This document shows, piece by piece, positions 22,628 to 30,827 of a DNA stretch of 36,437 nucleotides; the stretch's first letter is position 1, and each line of letters begins with the position of its first letter. The position numbers were made by a program, and so were the translations under genes. The notes under the pieces are model-generated. The model saw only the letters and a program-made list of their open reading frames with translations. It did not search any database and was not told the DNA's origin. This DNA is from JBFLVN01 sp040758475 (lineage in GTDB: Bacteria; JAGRBM01), in NCBI GenBank assembly GCA_040758475.1, contig JBFLVN010000005.1, forward strand, positions 1-36,437, given 5' to 3'.

Positions 22628-23182
22628 TTAGGCCGCCGGAGCCGCCGCCTTCTGCTGGCGGATCTGGTCGATTGCGTAAACGAGCTTCCGGGGCAAAGCG
22701 ACCAGGACGCCGACCATGTTCTGCGCCGGGGCGTTGATCGAACCCAGGGTCTTGGCGATGAGTTCCAACTTGCTCGGAAGTTTGGAGAGAGCGATGACTT
22801 CCGCTTCGGTCAGCGGTTTTCCGTCGATCGCGCCCGCCTTGATCTTGAGCTTCTCGACCTTCTTGCTTTCCTCGACCAGGGACTTGACCGGCGTAATGGG
22901 GTCGGTCGTGCAAATGCAGAGCACCGTGGAGCCGAAAAGGTGCTTTTGAAGGGGCTCAAGCGCCGTGCCGGCCGTCGCCCGATAAAGGAGCGTGTTCTTG
23001 ACCGTCTGGACCTTGGCGCCGTCCTTGCGGAGCTTGGCCCGCAGTCCCGTGATCTCGGCGACCGTGACCCCTTCGCTTCCGAAAAGGACGAGGCTCGAAG
23101 CTCCCGCCAGATCGGCCTTGAGGTCCGATACGAGGGCTTCCTTCTCTTCTTTCTTAACGACTCTTTTTACGAGTTGCGGCAT
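22628..23182 (-). CDS. rplJ: 50S ribosomal protein L10
   Basis: L10 is the base of the L7/L12 stalk. The 184-residue product contains EKEALVSDLKADLAGASSLV, then the rRNA-binding region TVAEITGLRAKLRKDGAKVQ with VKNTLLYRA, and a C-terminal helix that carries the L7/L12 dimers. In other bacteria the L10-L12 complex represses its own mRNA by binding a leader, and a matching leader is visible at 23222-23321. The ATG is preceded by AAGGAG with good spacing. rplL follows after 90 bp. Confidence 0.98.
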   Translation of the reverse strand: MPQLVKRVVKKEEKEALVSDLKADLAGASSLVLFGSEGVTVAEITGLRAKLRKDGAKVQTVKNTLLYRATAGTALEPLQKHLFGSTVLCICTTDPITPVKSLVEESKKVEKLKIKAGAIDGKPLTEAEVIALSKLPSKLELIAKTLGSINAPAQNMVGVLVALPRKLVYAIDQIRQQKAAAPAA

Positions 23183-23221
23183 GACCCGCTCTCCTTACTG
23201 CTCTCTGCCGAAAAACGAACC

Positions 23222-23321
23222 CGCTTCGCCGGTACCGCGCTCGGCGGGCGAGGGATGGATAATCCCCATTATCGCGCTTCTCTTTGCGCGGCCCGCTGTC
23301 TTCGTCACGCTCCGGCGAGCG
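23222..23321 (-). ncRNA. L10 leader (autoregulatory rplJ mRNA leader)
   Basis: Upstream of rplJ the minus strand contains the hallmark of the L10 leader: AGACAG followed by a stem (GCGGGC at 23296-23291, GCCCGC at 23249-23244), then CCGAG. This is enclosed by an outer stem (arms 23312-23321 and 23222-23232). Inner hairpins GCGC/GCGC and GATAAT/ATTATC fill the loop. The AGACAG...CCGAG internal loop is the conserved binding site for the L10-L12 complex in the Rfam-type L10 leader. The motif was recognised from memory; a covariance search would settle it. Confidence 0.8.
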
Positions 23322-23370
23322 GCTTCTCTTGCCGCCACCTTGTGGCTATCAGAGTATCGGCATCCTCCAG

Positions 23371-23399
23371 AAAACCCGGCCCGCCTTCGGCAAGACCGG
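23371..23399 (-). terminator. Possible weak terminator after rplA
   Basis: Just after the rplA stop the minus strand can form a stem (CCGG...CCGG with G-U pairs and one bulge, GAA loop) followed by GTTTTC. It could partly terminate rplKA transcripts before the L10 leader. The stem is imperfect and the T-run is only four bases. Confidence 0.4.
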
Positions 23400-23413
23400 A
23401 GAAAAGCCAAAAG

Positions 23414-24130
23414 TTAAGCGGCCTCGGCGCCGGTGGCGGTCTCCACTTCCGCCGGATTGAGGCGGATGCCGGGGCCCATCGTCGTGCTCAAGGTGATGGA
23501 CTTGATGAAAGTCCCCTTCGCGCCGGCGGGGCGGGCCTTGATGAGCGTCTCCAGAAACGCCCGCACGTTCGTCTCGATCTGATCGGCCGAGAAGCTCGCA
23601 CGGCCCAAGGAAAGCTGCACGATGCCAGCTTTCTCCGCCTTGAATTCGCTACGGCCCGCCTTGAGTTCCTTGACGGCCTTGCCCACATCCATGGTGACCG
23701 TTCCAAGCTTCGGGTTGGGCATGAGGCCCCGGGGGCCCAATACTTTACCGATGCGGCCCACCTGGCCCATGAGGTCGGGGGTCGCAATCACGGCGTCGAA
23801 ATCGAGGAAATTCTCTTCTTGGACGCGCTTGACCAGGTCTTCGGCGCCAACGATGTCGGCTCCGGCGTCCTGGGCTTCGCGGGCCTTTTCGGCCTTGGCG
23901 AAGACGGCGATGCGGATTTTCTTGCCCGTGCCGGCGGGGAGAAGAACCGTGCCGCGGACCTGCTGGTCGGCGTGCCGGGGGTCGATGTTCAAACGGACAG
24001 CGATGTCGATGGAAGCATCGAACTTGGTCAGGCCGGCCGAGTCCTTGATGAGGGCCACGGCGTCCTTGAGCGGATAGACCTTTCCGGCCTCCACTTTCTT
24101 TGCGAAATCGACGTACTTCTTACCAGCCAT
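23414..24130 (-). CDS. rplA: 50S ribosomal protein L1
   Basis: L1 forms the mobile stalk that helps release E-site tRNA; in many bacteria it represses the rplK-rplA mRNA. The 238-residue product begins MAGKKYVDFAKKVEAGKVYP and includes FDASIDIAVRLNIDPRHADQ, the central domain with GADIVGAEDLVKRVQEENFL, and the signature GKVLGPRGLMPNPKLGTVT. The length is standard (about 230). It is separated from rplK by 15 bp. Confidence 0.99.
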   Translation of the reverse strand: MAGKKYVDFAKKVEAGKVYPLKDAVALIKDSAGLTKFDASIDIAVRLNIDPRHADQQVRGTVLLPAGTGKKIRIAVFAKAEKAREAQDAGADIVGAEDLVKRVQEENFLDFDAVIATPDLMGQVGRIGKVLGPRGLMPNPKLGTVTMDVGKAVKELKAGRSEFKAEKAGIVQLSLGRASFSADQIETNVRAFLETLIKARPAGAKGTFIKSITLSTTMGPGIRLNPAEVETATGAEAA

Positions 24131-24145
24131 GAACGCGTGCTCCCG

Positions 24146-24622
24146 TCAAACGACGTCGATGCCCATGTTGCGGGCCGTGCCTTCCACCGTGCGGACGGCC
24201 GCTTCCAGCGTGTGGCAATTGAGATCGGGCATCTTCACCTTGGCGATCTCTTCGACCTGGGCCTTCGTCACTTTGCCCACCTTGATCCGGTTGGGCTCTT
24301 TCGAGCCCTTTTCGATCTTGGCCGCCTTGAGCAGCAGGATGCTGGCGGGCGGAGTCTTCAGGATGAAGTCGAAGGAGCGGTCCTGGTAGACCGTGATCAG
24401 GCACGGAATGATGATGTCGTCCTTGATCTTGTCCTTCGTACGGTCGTTGAACTGCTTGCAGAACTCCGCGATGTTCACGCCGTGCTGGCCAAGGGCCGGC
24501 CCGACGGGCGGCGCAGGGTTCGCCTTGCCAGCCGGAAGCTGGAGCTTTACGACCGCGTTTACTTTCTTGCCGCCGGCTTTTCCGCCACCGGCCGGTCCAC
24601 CTTTGGGTGCTGGCGCCGCCAT
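24146..24622 (-). CDS. rplK: 50S ribosomal protein L11
   Basis: L11 is part of the GTPase-associated centre and is needed for stringent factor activation. The core is clear: KLQLPAGKANPAPPVGPALG, then QHGVNIAEFCKQFNDRTKDK, PASILLLKAAKIEKGSKEPN and the C-terminal MPDLNCHTLEAAVRTVEGTA. At 158 residues it is about 16 longer than usual owing to a Gly/Ala/Lys-rich N-terminal tail (MAAPAPKGGPAGGGKAGGKK). The ATG has GGGAGA upstream. It is the first gene after a predicted promoter at 24707-24735. Confidence 0.98.
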   Translation of the reverse strand: MAAPAPKGGPAGGGKAGGKKVNAVVKLQLPAGKANPAPPVGPALGQHGVNIAEFCKQFNDRTKDKIKDDIIIPCLITVYQDRSFDFILKTPPASILLLKAAKIEKGSKEPNRIKVGKVTKAQVEEIAKVKMPDLNCHTLEAAVRTVEGTARNMGIDVV

Positions 24623-24674
24623 CGCGCTATTTCTCCCGTAAACCTCTGGAAATCCCGCAACTTAGGAATGAAAC

Positions 24675-24695
24675 GGGAGAGCCATCTGCTCTCCC
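24675..24695 (-). promoter_or_regulatory. Hairpin at the 5' end of the rplK leader
   Basis: A perfect 8-bp stem (GGGAGAGC/GCTCTCCC) with a five-base loop (AGATG) begins only a few bases after the predicted start of the rplK transcript. GTTTCATTCC follows, so it is a poor terminator. It might protect the 5' end or be part of an L1 feedback site. The L1 target motif was not positively recognised. Confidence 0.5.
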
Positions 24696-24706
24696 AAGGG
24701 CGCGCA

Positions 24707-24735
24707 AAGTTAGGCAACCAAGCGGCCCGTGTCAA
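24707..24735 (-). promoter_or_regulatory. Predicted promoter of rplKA-rplJL-rpoBC
   Basis: A perfect -35 (TTGACA, 24730-24735) stands 17 bp from a -10 of TAACTT (24707-24712), which keeps the three most conserved -10 positions. Transcription would begin near 24700, about 78 bases upstream of rplK. A terminator-like hairpin lies immediately upstream, which supports the idea of a transcription boundary between nusG and rplK. Confidence 0.65.
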
Positions 24736-24736
24736 G

Positions 24737-24762
24737 AAAGGGTGGCCATTTGCCAACCCTTT
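24737..24762 (-). terminator. Terminator-like hairpin after nusG
   Basis: A 10-bp stem with one bulged base (AAAGGG/CCCTTT outer part, TGGC/GCCA inner part) closes a five-base loop. The 3' arm ends in TTTCTT, and the 5' arm begins with AAA. It lies 36 bases past the nusG stop and abuts the -35 of the rplK promoter. The T-run is short, so termination may be partial. Confidence 0.55.
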
Positions 24763-24797
24763 GAAATCATTAAGTTTATCCCGGAAGGCCGGAAAGC

Positions 24798-25337
24798 TCA
24801 GGCCTTTTCAACCTGAAGGTATTCGAGTTCCACGGGGGTCGCGCGCCCGAAAATCGAGACGAGGACCCGGACCTTCCCCTTCTCGGGGAGGACCTCGTCG
24901 ATCACGCCCGTGAAGTTCGTAAACGGCCCGTCCACGACGCGCACGTTCTCGCCCTTGTCGAACATGACCTTGGGCGTCGATTTGATCTGCCCTTCTGAAA
25001 TCTGTTGCGTAAGACGCCGCACTTCGTCGTCCGGGATGGACGGAGGCTGGGTCCTTCCACCCACGAACCCGGTCACCTTGGGCGTGTTGCGGACGAGGTG
25101 CCAGCTCTCGTCGTCCAGAGCCATCTGCACGAGGATGTAGCCCGGGAAGAACTTGCGGGGCGAAGCCTTGCGCTTTCCCTTGACCAGCTCGACGACGGTT
25201 TCCTGGGGGATGAGGATTTCGCCGAAGCGGTCCTCCATCTTGTAGGCCTTGATCCGCTCTTCGAGGGCGCTCTTGGCCTTGTTCTCGAAGCCCGTCGCCG
25301 TATGAATCACGTACCACTTTTTATCTGAAGAGGTCAT
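24798..25337 (-). CDS. nusG: Transcription elongation/antitermination factor NusG
   Basis: NusG binds RNA polymerase, modulates pausing and Rho action, and links to the ribosome through S10. The 179-residue product has the NGN domain (KKWYVIHTATGFENKAKSAL at the start, PGYILVQMALDDESWHLVRN in the middle, TGFVGG) and a C-terminal KOW domain (FDKGENVRVVDGPFTNFTGV). The length is typical. Its start lies 4 bp after the secE stop, so the two are probably co-translated. Confidence 0.99.
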   Translation of the reverse strand: MTSSDKKWYVIHTATGFENKAKSALEERIKAYKMEDRFGEILIPQETVVELVKGKRKASPRKFFPGYILVQMALDDESWHLVRNTPKVTGFVGGRTQPPSIPDDEVRRLTQQISEGQIKSTPKVMFDKGENVRVVDGPFTNFTGVIDEVLPEKGKVRVLVSIFGRATPVELEYLQVEKA

Positions 25338-25341
25338 CTGC

Positions 25342-25572
25342 TTACCGCACCACCCATTCGATGATCTTGGAGAGGAGGAAATCCACCCCGCCCAGAAAGA
25401 GGGAGGAAATCCCCACGAACCCGATGACGACCACCGTCGCCAGACGGGTGTCCTTCCAGGCCGGCCAGGTGACGGCCCGCGCCTCGCCCTTCACGCCCCG
25501 GAGGAACTCCGTGGTACGCGTGCCGAGGCTTTGCGCCGGGGCCGCCGCTTCTTCGTTCTTTTTCTGCGTCAT
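25342..25572 (-). CDS. secE: SecE, preprotein translocase subunit
   Basis: SecE is the small clamp subunit of the SecYEG translocon. The 76-residue product has a hydrophilic N-terminus (MTQKKNEEAAAPAQSLG), the conserved amphipathic helix with EFLRGVKGEARAVTWPAWKD (the VxWP motif), and a single membrane span (LATVVVIGFVGISSLFLGGV). It is the short one-span type, not the three-span E. coli form. The ATG at 25572 has GGGAG nine bases upstream; an in-frame GTG-type extension was rejected. It lies between tRNA-Trp and nusG. Confidence 0.96.
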   Translation of the reverse strand: MTQKKNEEAAAPAQSLGTRTTEFLRGVKGEARAVTWPAWKDTRLATVVVIGFVGISSLFLGGVDFLLSKIIEWVVR

Positions 25573-25641
25573 TGCCGAAATCTCCCGACCGGAAATTTGA
25601 GAACCCACCGCCACTTCCCGCGTGGCGCGCCGATGCTTGCT

Positions 25642-25718
25642 TGGCGGGCCAGGCAGGGCTCGAACCTGCAGCCTACGGATTTGGAGTCCGCCGCTCTACC
25701 AGTTAGAGCTACTGGCCC
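25642..25718 (-). tRNA. tRNA-Trp (CCA)
   Basis: The cloverleaf folds by eye: acceptor stem GGGCCAG/CTGGCCC, D arm, anticodon loop CTCCAAA with anticodon CCA, and T arm GGTTCGAGCC. The 3' CCA is encoded. It lies between rpmG and secE, a position kept in many bacteria. Confidence 0.97.
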
Positions 25719-25754
25719 GTGCGAAAACCGTGAAGGAGCCCGAACCCAAAGCCT

Positions 25755-25931
25755 TCAGGGCTTGGGATTGGGAAGCTTGGTCTCCTTGTGGAGCGTCACC
25801 TTGCGGAGCTTGGGGCTGTACTTACGAAGCTCCAGCTTCTCCTTGATGTTCTTGTTCTTGCTCGTGATGTAGTTGATGATGCCCGTCTCCGAGCACTTGA
25901 GTCCTACCCACAACCGCTTGTCACTGGCCAT
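25755..25931 (-). CDS. rpmG: 50S ribosomal protein L33
   Basis: L33 is a small 50S protein near the E site. The 58-residue product (MASDKRLWVGLKCSETGIIN...) has the family core ITSKNKNIKEKLELRKYSPK and ends with TLHKETKLPNPKP. Zinc-type L33 has two CxxC pairs; here only one cysteine is left (residue 13), and the second pair is replaced by YSPKLR, so it is effectively the zinc-free form. The ATG at 25931 follows GGAGG by seven bases; a longer upstream frame is not supported. A small inverted repeat (25745-25766) overlaps its stop codon. Confidence 0.95.
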   Translation of the reverse strand: MASDKRLWVGLKCSETGIINYITSKNKNIKEKLELRKYSPKLRKVTLHKETKLPNPKP

Positions 25932-25959
25932 GACCAAACCTCCAAGAAAATAAATCGTT

Positions 25960-27144
<1,185 letters not shown>

Positions 27145-27210
27145 GGTTCTTAAAACCTCCCGTTTGCCGTTTCACTGGCCCGCCGCTTGGGCAGGCGTTT
27201 TTTACTAACC

Positions 27211-27286
<76 letters not shown>

Positions 27287-27306
27287 CTTGCGGACTTTTT
27301 AGTTCC

Positions 27307-27382
27307 TGGAGCGGGAGACGGGACTCGAACCCGCGACCCTCAGCTTGGAAGGCTGATGCTCTACCAACTGAGCTACTCCCGC
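27307..27382 (-). tRNA. tRNA-Gly (TCC)
   Basis: The 76-base cloverleaf has acceptor stem GCGGGAG/CTCCCGC, anticodon loop CTTCCAA with anticodon TCC, T arm GGTTCGAGTC and an encoded CCA end. Twenty bases separate it from tRNA-Thr. Confidence 0.97.
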
Positions 27383-27425
27383 AAGCTTCTCCTTCTCAAA
27401 AAGGTAAAAACCGCCGCCGGAGCCC

Positions 27426-27447
27426 CTTCGCTTTTCAAAAAGCGAAG
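27426..27447. other. Near-perfect palindrome between tRNA-Tyr and tRNA-Gly
   Basis: CTTCGCTTTT and AAAAGCGAAG face each other across two bases, giving a hairpin on either strand. It lies in the 134-bp gap between two tRNA genes. It may be a processing signal for the tRNA-tuf transcript. It is not followed by a clear T-run at termination distance. Nothing else was recognised in this gap. Confidence 0.5.
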
Positions 27448-27516
27448 CGCCCCAAGACGGAGTTGATCCTCGCGCTGCTACCCCTCCCGCCTCGGCTTGC
27501 GCTTCAGGAGGAAGGA

Positions 27517-27601
27517 TGGTGGAGGCGGGTGGACTCGAACCACCGAAGGCGTGAGCCGCCAGATTTACAGTCTGGTCCCATTGCCGCTAGGGAACGCCTC
27601 C
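27517..27601 (-). tRNA. tRNA-Tyr (GTA)
   Basis: The 85-base class II tRNA has a long variable arm. The acceptor stem is GGAGGCG/CGCCTCC, the anticodon loop CTGTAAA with anticodon GTA, the T arm GGTTCGAGTC, and the CCA end is encoded. It is the first gene of the tRNA-tuf-rpmG operon. Confidence 0.97.
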
Positions 27602-27613
27602 GCGGCGGCGGCC

Positions 27614-27642
27614 TTTATATCCGGTCGCCCTGCCCCCTTCAA
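27614..27642 (-). promoter_or_regulatory. Predicted promoter of the tRNA-tuf operon
   Basis: On the minus strand TTGAAG (27637-27642) and TATAAA (27614-27619) are 17 bp apart. Transcription would start near 27607, a few bases before the mature 5' end of tRNA-Tyr. The -10 is strong and the -35 keeps TTGA. Confidence 0.65.
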
Positions 27643-27695
27643 CCCCCTTCGGGAAAACCGCCCAAGGCAAGCGCAATCCTTATATACTCTCCACC

Positions 27696-28796
27696 ATGAC
27701 CCGTTGGTCCCGCCCTTTCCTGATCGTCTTGTTGGCCGCCCTCCCAGCCAGCTGCCGCTTGCGGGAGGTCCCTATCAACGGACCACTAGGGTGCCCTGCC
27801 GCACCCAAGAACGTGATCCTTTTCATTGGCGATGGCATGGGTGAGGTCCAGGTGGAGGCCGGCGCCTATTTCGCCGGAAGACGCCTTTCTTTCGAAAACT
27901 TCCCCTCCGAGGGGCGCCTCGCCACTTTCTCGGCCAACAGCCTCGTAACGGATTCGGCCGCCAGCGCGACGGCCATGGCGACGGGAGAGAAAGTTGGAAA
28001 CCGGGTTCTCGCTCTCCGCATCCCCGGAAACGGCGAGCCGCTCCCCACCCTGCTCGAAATTTTCCAAACCAAGGGAAAACTCACGGGCCTTGTCACCACG
28101 ACATTTATCACCCACGCGACGCCCGCCGCCTTCGCCGCCCACGAGCCGGACCGGGAACTATACGAAGCCATCTTCCAGGACTTTCTGGAAACTTCCCCCA
28201 CGCTGTTCCTGGGAGGCGCTGGCACCGAATCCGCCGTCACTTCGACCGGCGCACTGGCGGCGGGCTACGCCGTCGTCACGACGAGGGACGAACTTCTCGC
28301 GCTCCCGCTGGAGACGGTGAAAATCTGGGGCCAGTTTGGCGAAGGCCACATGCCCTACGAAGCCGACGGCCTTGGAAACCTCCCCCATCTTTCGGAAATG
28401 ACCCTGGCGGCGATCTCGCGCCTCGCGTCCGGCCCCGACGGCTTCTTCCTGATGGTCGAAGGCGGGCGGATCGACCATGCGGGGCACGACAACGACGAGG
28501 GGCGCCTTGTCCGCGAAGTGACGGAATTCTCCAATGCCGTACAAGTGGCCGAGAACTGGGCGGCGGGCAGGACCGATACGCTCCTCCTCGTGACCGCCGA
28601 CCACGAAACAGGAGGGCTCGAAGTCCTCTTGGACAAAGGCGCCGGAAACGTGCCGGAGGTCTCCTGGTCGACAACCGGCCATACGGGCGATCCGGTGCCC
28701 CTCTACGCCTGGGGCCAGAACGCAGAGCTTGTCTCGGGAACGCTCGACAACACGGACGTCTTCAAAATCGCGGGCGGCTGCGCCCCGGCGCCTTAA
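27696..28796 (+). CDS. Alkaline phosphatase (PhoA family), exported
   Basis: This is a PhoA-type metal-dependent phosphomonoesterase of 366 residues. Catalytic features are intact: Asp46 in FIGDGMG, nucleophile Ser87 in VTDSAASATAM, His140 in ITHATPAA, Arg153, Glu255, Asp260 and His264 in VEGGRIDHAGHD, Asp302-His303 in TADHETGG, and His329 in HTGDPVPLYAWG. The N-terminus is a Sec-type signal (basic start, LIVLLAALPAS); Cys20 follows, but PAS-C is a poor lipobox, so lipoprotein anchoring is uncertain. It is shorter than E. coli PhoA (471). It probably releases phosphate in the periplasm. No ribosome binding site is evident. Confidence 0.93.
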   Translation: MTRWSRPFLIVLLAALPASCRLREVPINGPLGCPAAPKNVILFIGDGMGEVQVEAGAYFAGRRLSFENFPSEGRLATFSANSLVTDSAASATAMATGEKVGNRVLALRIPGNGEPLPTLLEIFQTKGKLTGLVTTTFITHATPAAFAAHEPDRELYEAIFQDFLETSPTLFLGGAGTESAVTSTGALAAGYAVVTTRDELLALPLETVKIWGQFGEGHMPYEADGLGNLPHLSEMTLAAISRLASGPDGFFLMVEGGRIDHAGHDNDEGRLVREVTEFSNAVQVAENWAAGRTDTLLLVTADHETGGLEVLLDKGAGNVPEVSWSTTGHTGDPVPLYAWGQNAELVSGTLDNTDVFKIAGGCAPAP

Positions 28797-28799
28797 TCC

Positions 28800-29075
28800 C
28801 TAGCGGCGCATTTCATCCGGCCCCAAGGCCTGCAAGGCGAGCGCGTGGATCTTCCCCCGCATTTCTTCTCTCAAGATGTCATAGACAAGCCGGTGGCGGT
28901 CCAGGTGGGAGAGCCCTTCGAACTTCCCCGACGCGACGACGACGCGAAGGTGCCCGGCGCCGCCCCTAGCGCCCGCATGGCCCGCGTGGAGGGCGCTTTC
29001 GTCCTCGATTTCGAGAAACGTGGGCGCCAGGGCGGCTTCCAGTTTCCGGCGGACGAGTTCCAAGAGCGAAGGCAC
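28800..29075 (-). CDS. bolA: BolA family protein
   Basis: BolA proteins partner with monothiol glutaredoxins in iron-sulfur cluster trafficking, and some affect cell shape and gene expression. The 91-residue product matches the family throughout: LVRRKLEAALAPTFLEIEDE, HAGHAGARGG, a loop with VASGKFEG, and the conserved C-terminal block LDRHRLVYDILREEMRGKIH, ALALQALGPDE, with the invariant RHR and the ligand His in KIHAL. The start is GTG 29075, with no convincing Shine-Dalgarno. It converges on the phosphatase gene with three bases between stop codons. A divergent kinase-like gene starts about 70 bp away. Confidence 0.93.
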   Translation of the reverse strand: MPSLLELVRRKLEAALAPTFLEIEDESALHAGHAGARGGAGHLRVVVASGKFEGLSHLDRHRLVYDILREEMRGKIHALALQALGPDEMRR

Positions 29076-29143
29076 GGATGCTAAACTAACCCGCTCAAGG
29101 ATGGGAAGGCGAGGCCCTTCCCCTCATCTTGGGAACCGCACCG

Positions 29144-30625
29144 GTGGACTCTTTCTTTCTCTTCCTCGCGTTGCTCGCCGTACCCGCCGTTTTCGCCGGG
29201 GCGGCCCTCCTTCAATCCCGCTTCCACCGGAAAAACGAAGCCGGGATCGTGACGGGTCTTGCTTCCCGCACGATGCAGGTGGGATCACTTTTCACACGGG
29301 GAATCCTGCGGAAACTCCGGCTCCGGCTTCGCCAAGCCCTTGCAAGCCGCGAGCACAAAAAAGAGCTCGAAGAGCAATATCACCTCACCACCTCTCAAGA
29401 AGCCGCCGCCGTGATGGGCAACATGAAAGGCGTCTTCATGAAGCTCGGGCAGATCGCCTCCTTCGCCAACGACGCCCTTCCCGAGCAGGCCCAGCAAGCC
29501 CTCCGGGGCCTCCAGCAGAACGCCCCGCCCATGGCCTTCTCCCTCGTCCGGGGCGTCGTGGAATCGGAACTGCAAGGCGATCTCTCCCGGTTCTTCAAGG
29601 ATTTCGAAGAAGAGCCCCTCGCCGCCGCCTCCATCGGCCAGGTCCACAAGGCAAAACTCCTCGATGGAACGGCGGTGGCCGTCAAAGTCCAGTATCCGGG
29701 CGTCGACCGGGCGATCGCAAACGACCTCAAGGCCACGGCGGGCCTCGCTTTCCTCATCAATCAGATCAACAAGAACACCGACGCCCAAGCCGTGGTGGCG
29801 GAATTAAAAGAACGGCTCCTCGACGAACTCGACTACCGGAAGGAAGCGGCCAACCAGAAACTTTTCCACGAACTCTGGGAAGGCCATCCCCTCATCCGCA
29901 TCCCCCGGGTTTTTCCGGAATTCTCTTCCAAACGGGTTCTCTGCCAGGAGTTCAAGCGGGGTCTTGGGTTCTACGATTTTTTGAAACACTCGACCGACCG
30001 GGAACGCCAGACGGCCGTGCTGGTCTTGAACGACTTCGTCTTCGATTCCATGCACCGCTTCCATGTTTTCAACGGCGACCCCCACCCGGGCAACTACATT
30101 TTCCACGAAGACGGCGGGATCACGTTCCTCGATTACGGCTGCGTGAAATACTTCGAGCCCGGATTCATCGGCGACCTCCTCACCATGAACCGCACCCTGG
30201 TGGAAGGGGACCGCGAAACCTTCGACAAAATGGTGCTTCAGCTCAAGCTCATCCTCCCGGGCCGCCCCTACGACCGGGACTGGATGTGGAATTTCTTCCA
30301 GTACCACGCTTCGCCTTTCCTGAAGGACGAGGACTTCCACTTCACCGCCGAATGGGTGGCCAAGGCCCGGGAGATCATGGACCCGGTGCAGCTCCAGCAG
30401 ATCAACCTCCCGCCCGATCTCCTCTTCTTCAACCGGATCACGTTCGGGTTGAACGCCATTTTCCAGAAATTGGGCGCCAGGGCGAATTTCCACCAGTGCT
30501 ACCGCCGCTATCTTTTCGAGAGCGAGAACGTCCCGCCCGCCGTCGCACGGGTGGGCGCCCGGCTCCCCGAGCGGTTCCTCTCCGCCGCCAAGAAACCGGT
30601 CCAGCGGGCCTTTCTTCATTTGTGA
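29144..30625 (+). CDS. ABC1/UbiB family atypical kinase-like protein
   Basis: This is a 493-residue member of the ABC1/ADCK/UbiB family, which supports quinone and lipid metabolism in membranes. Family marks are complete: the KxGQ motif (MKLGQIASF, K100 to Q103), the Ala-rich nucleotide loop (AAASIGQVHKA), the lysine in AVKVQYPGV (K181), ELDYRKEAANQ, the catalytic-loop NGDPHPGNYIF (D312) and DYG (330-332) in the DFG position. One N-terminal membrane segment is predicted (residues 3-24). The start is taken as GTG 29144 with GGGAA upstream; a TTG at 29129 has no ribosome binding site. The client is unknown. Confidence 0.92.
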   Translation: MDSFFLFLALLAVPAVFAGAALLQSRFHRKNEAGIVTGLASRTMQVGSLFTRGILRKLRLRLRQALASREHKKELEEQYHLTTSQEAAAVMGNMKGVFMKLGQIASFANDALPEQAQQALRGLQQNAPPMAFSLVRGVVESELQGDLSRFFKDFEEEPLAAASIGQVHKAKLLDGTAVAVKVQYPGVDRAIANDLKATAGLAFLINQINKNTDAQAVVAELKERLLDELDYRKEAANQKLFHELWEGHPLIRIPRVFPEFSSKRVLCQEFKRGLGFYDFLKHSTDRERQTAVLVLNDFVFDSMHRFHVFNGDPHPGNYIFHEDGGITFLDYGCVKYFEPGFIGDLLTMNRTLVEGDRETFDKMVLQLKLILPGRPYDRDWMWNFFQYHASPFLKDEDFHFTAEWVAKAREIMDPVQLQQINLPPDLLFFNRITFGLNAIFQKLGARANFHQCYRRYLFESENVPPAVARVGARLPERFLSAAKKPVQRAFLHL

Positions 30626-30649
30626 CAAACGCGTCTTAAAGTCCGTCAC

Positions 30650-30685
30650 GGAATCGAAACAAACCGCCCTGTTTGTGACGATTCC
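30650..30685 (+). other. Imperfect hairpin downstream of the kinase-like gene
   Basis: GGAATCG and CGATTCC (7 bp) enclose a second pairing (ACAAA/TTTGT) and a GC loop, 24 bp past the stop codon. The following bases TTGAAGG are not a good T-run, so terminator activity is doubtful. The remaining gap to 30827 holds a small hairpin CCCTCG-TAG-CGAGGG (30782-30796), about 30 bases before the acyltransferase start. No promoter was convincing. Confidence 0.4.
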
Positions 30686-30827
30686 TTGAAGGAAAGCTCC
30701 AGAAGCCCTTTCAGAAGCCGCTTTTCGAGCCGATTTGTTCAATCCTTTCAACACGTTCGCAACAACCCGTTCCTACACTCCCCCTCGTAGCGAGGGCACC
30801 GGCCGATGAAGTGCCGTAAAACATCCC

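Noticed and set aside
29804..30754. Minus-strand open frame of 316 codons opposite the ABC1-type gene
   Set aside because: Antisense to a complete kinase-like gene with intact motifs.
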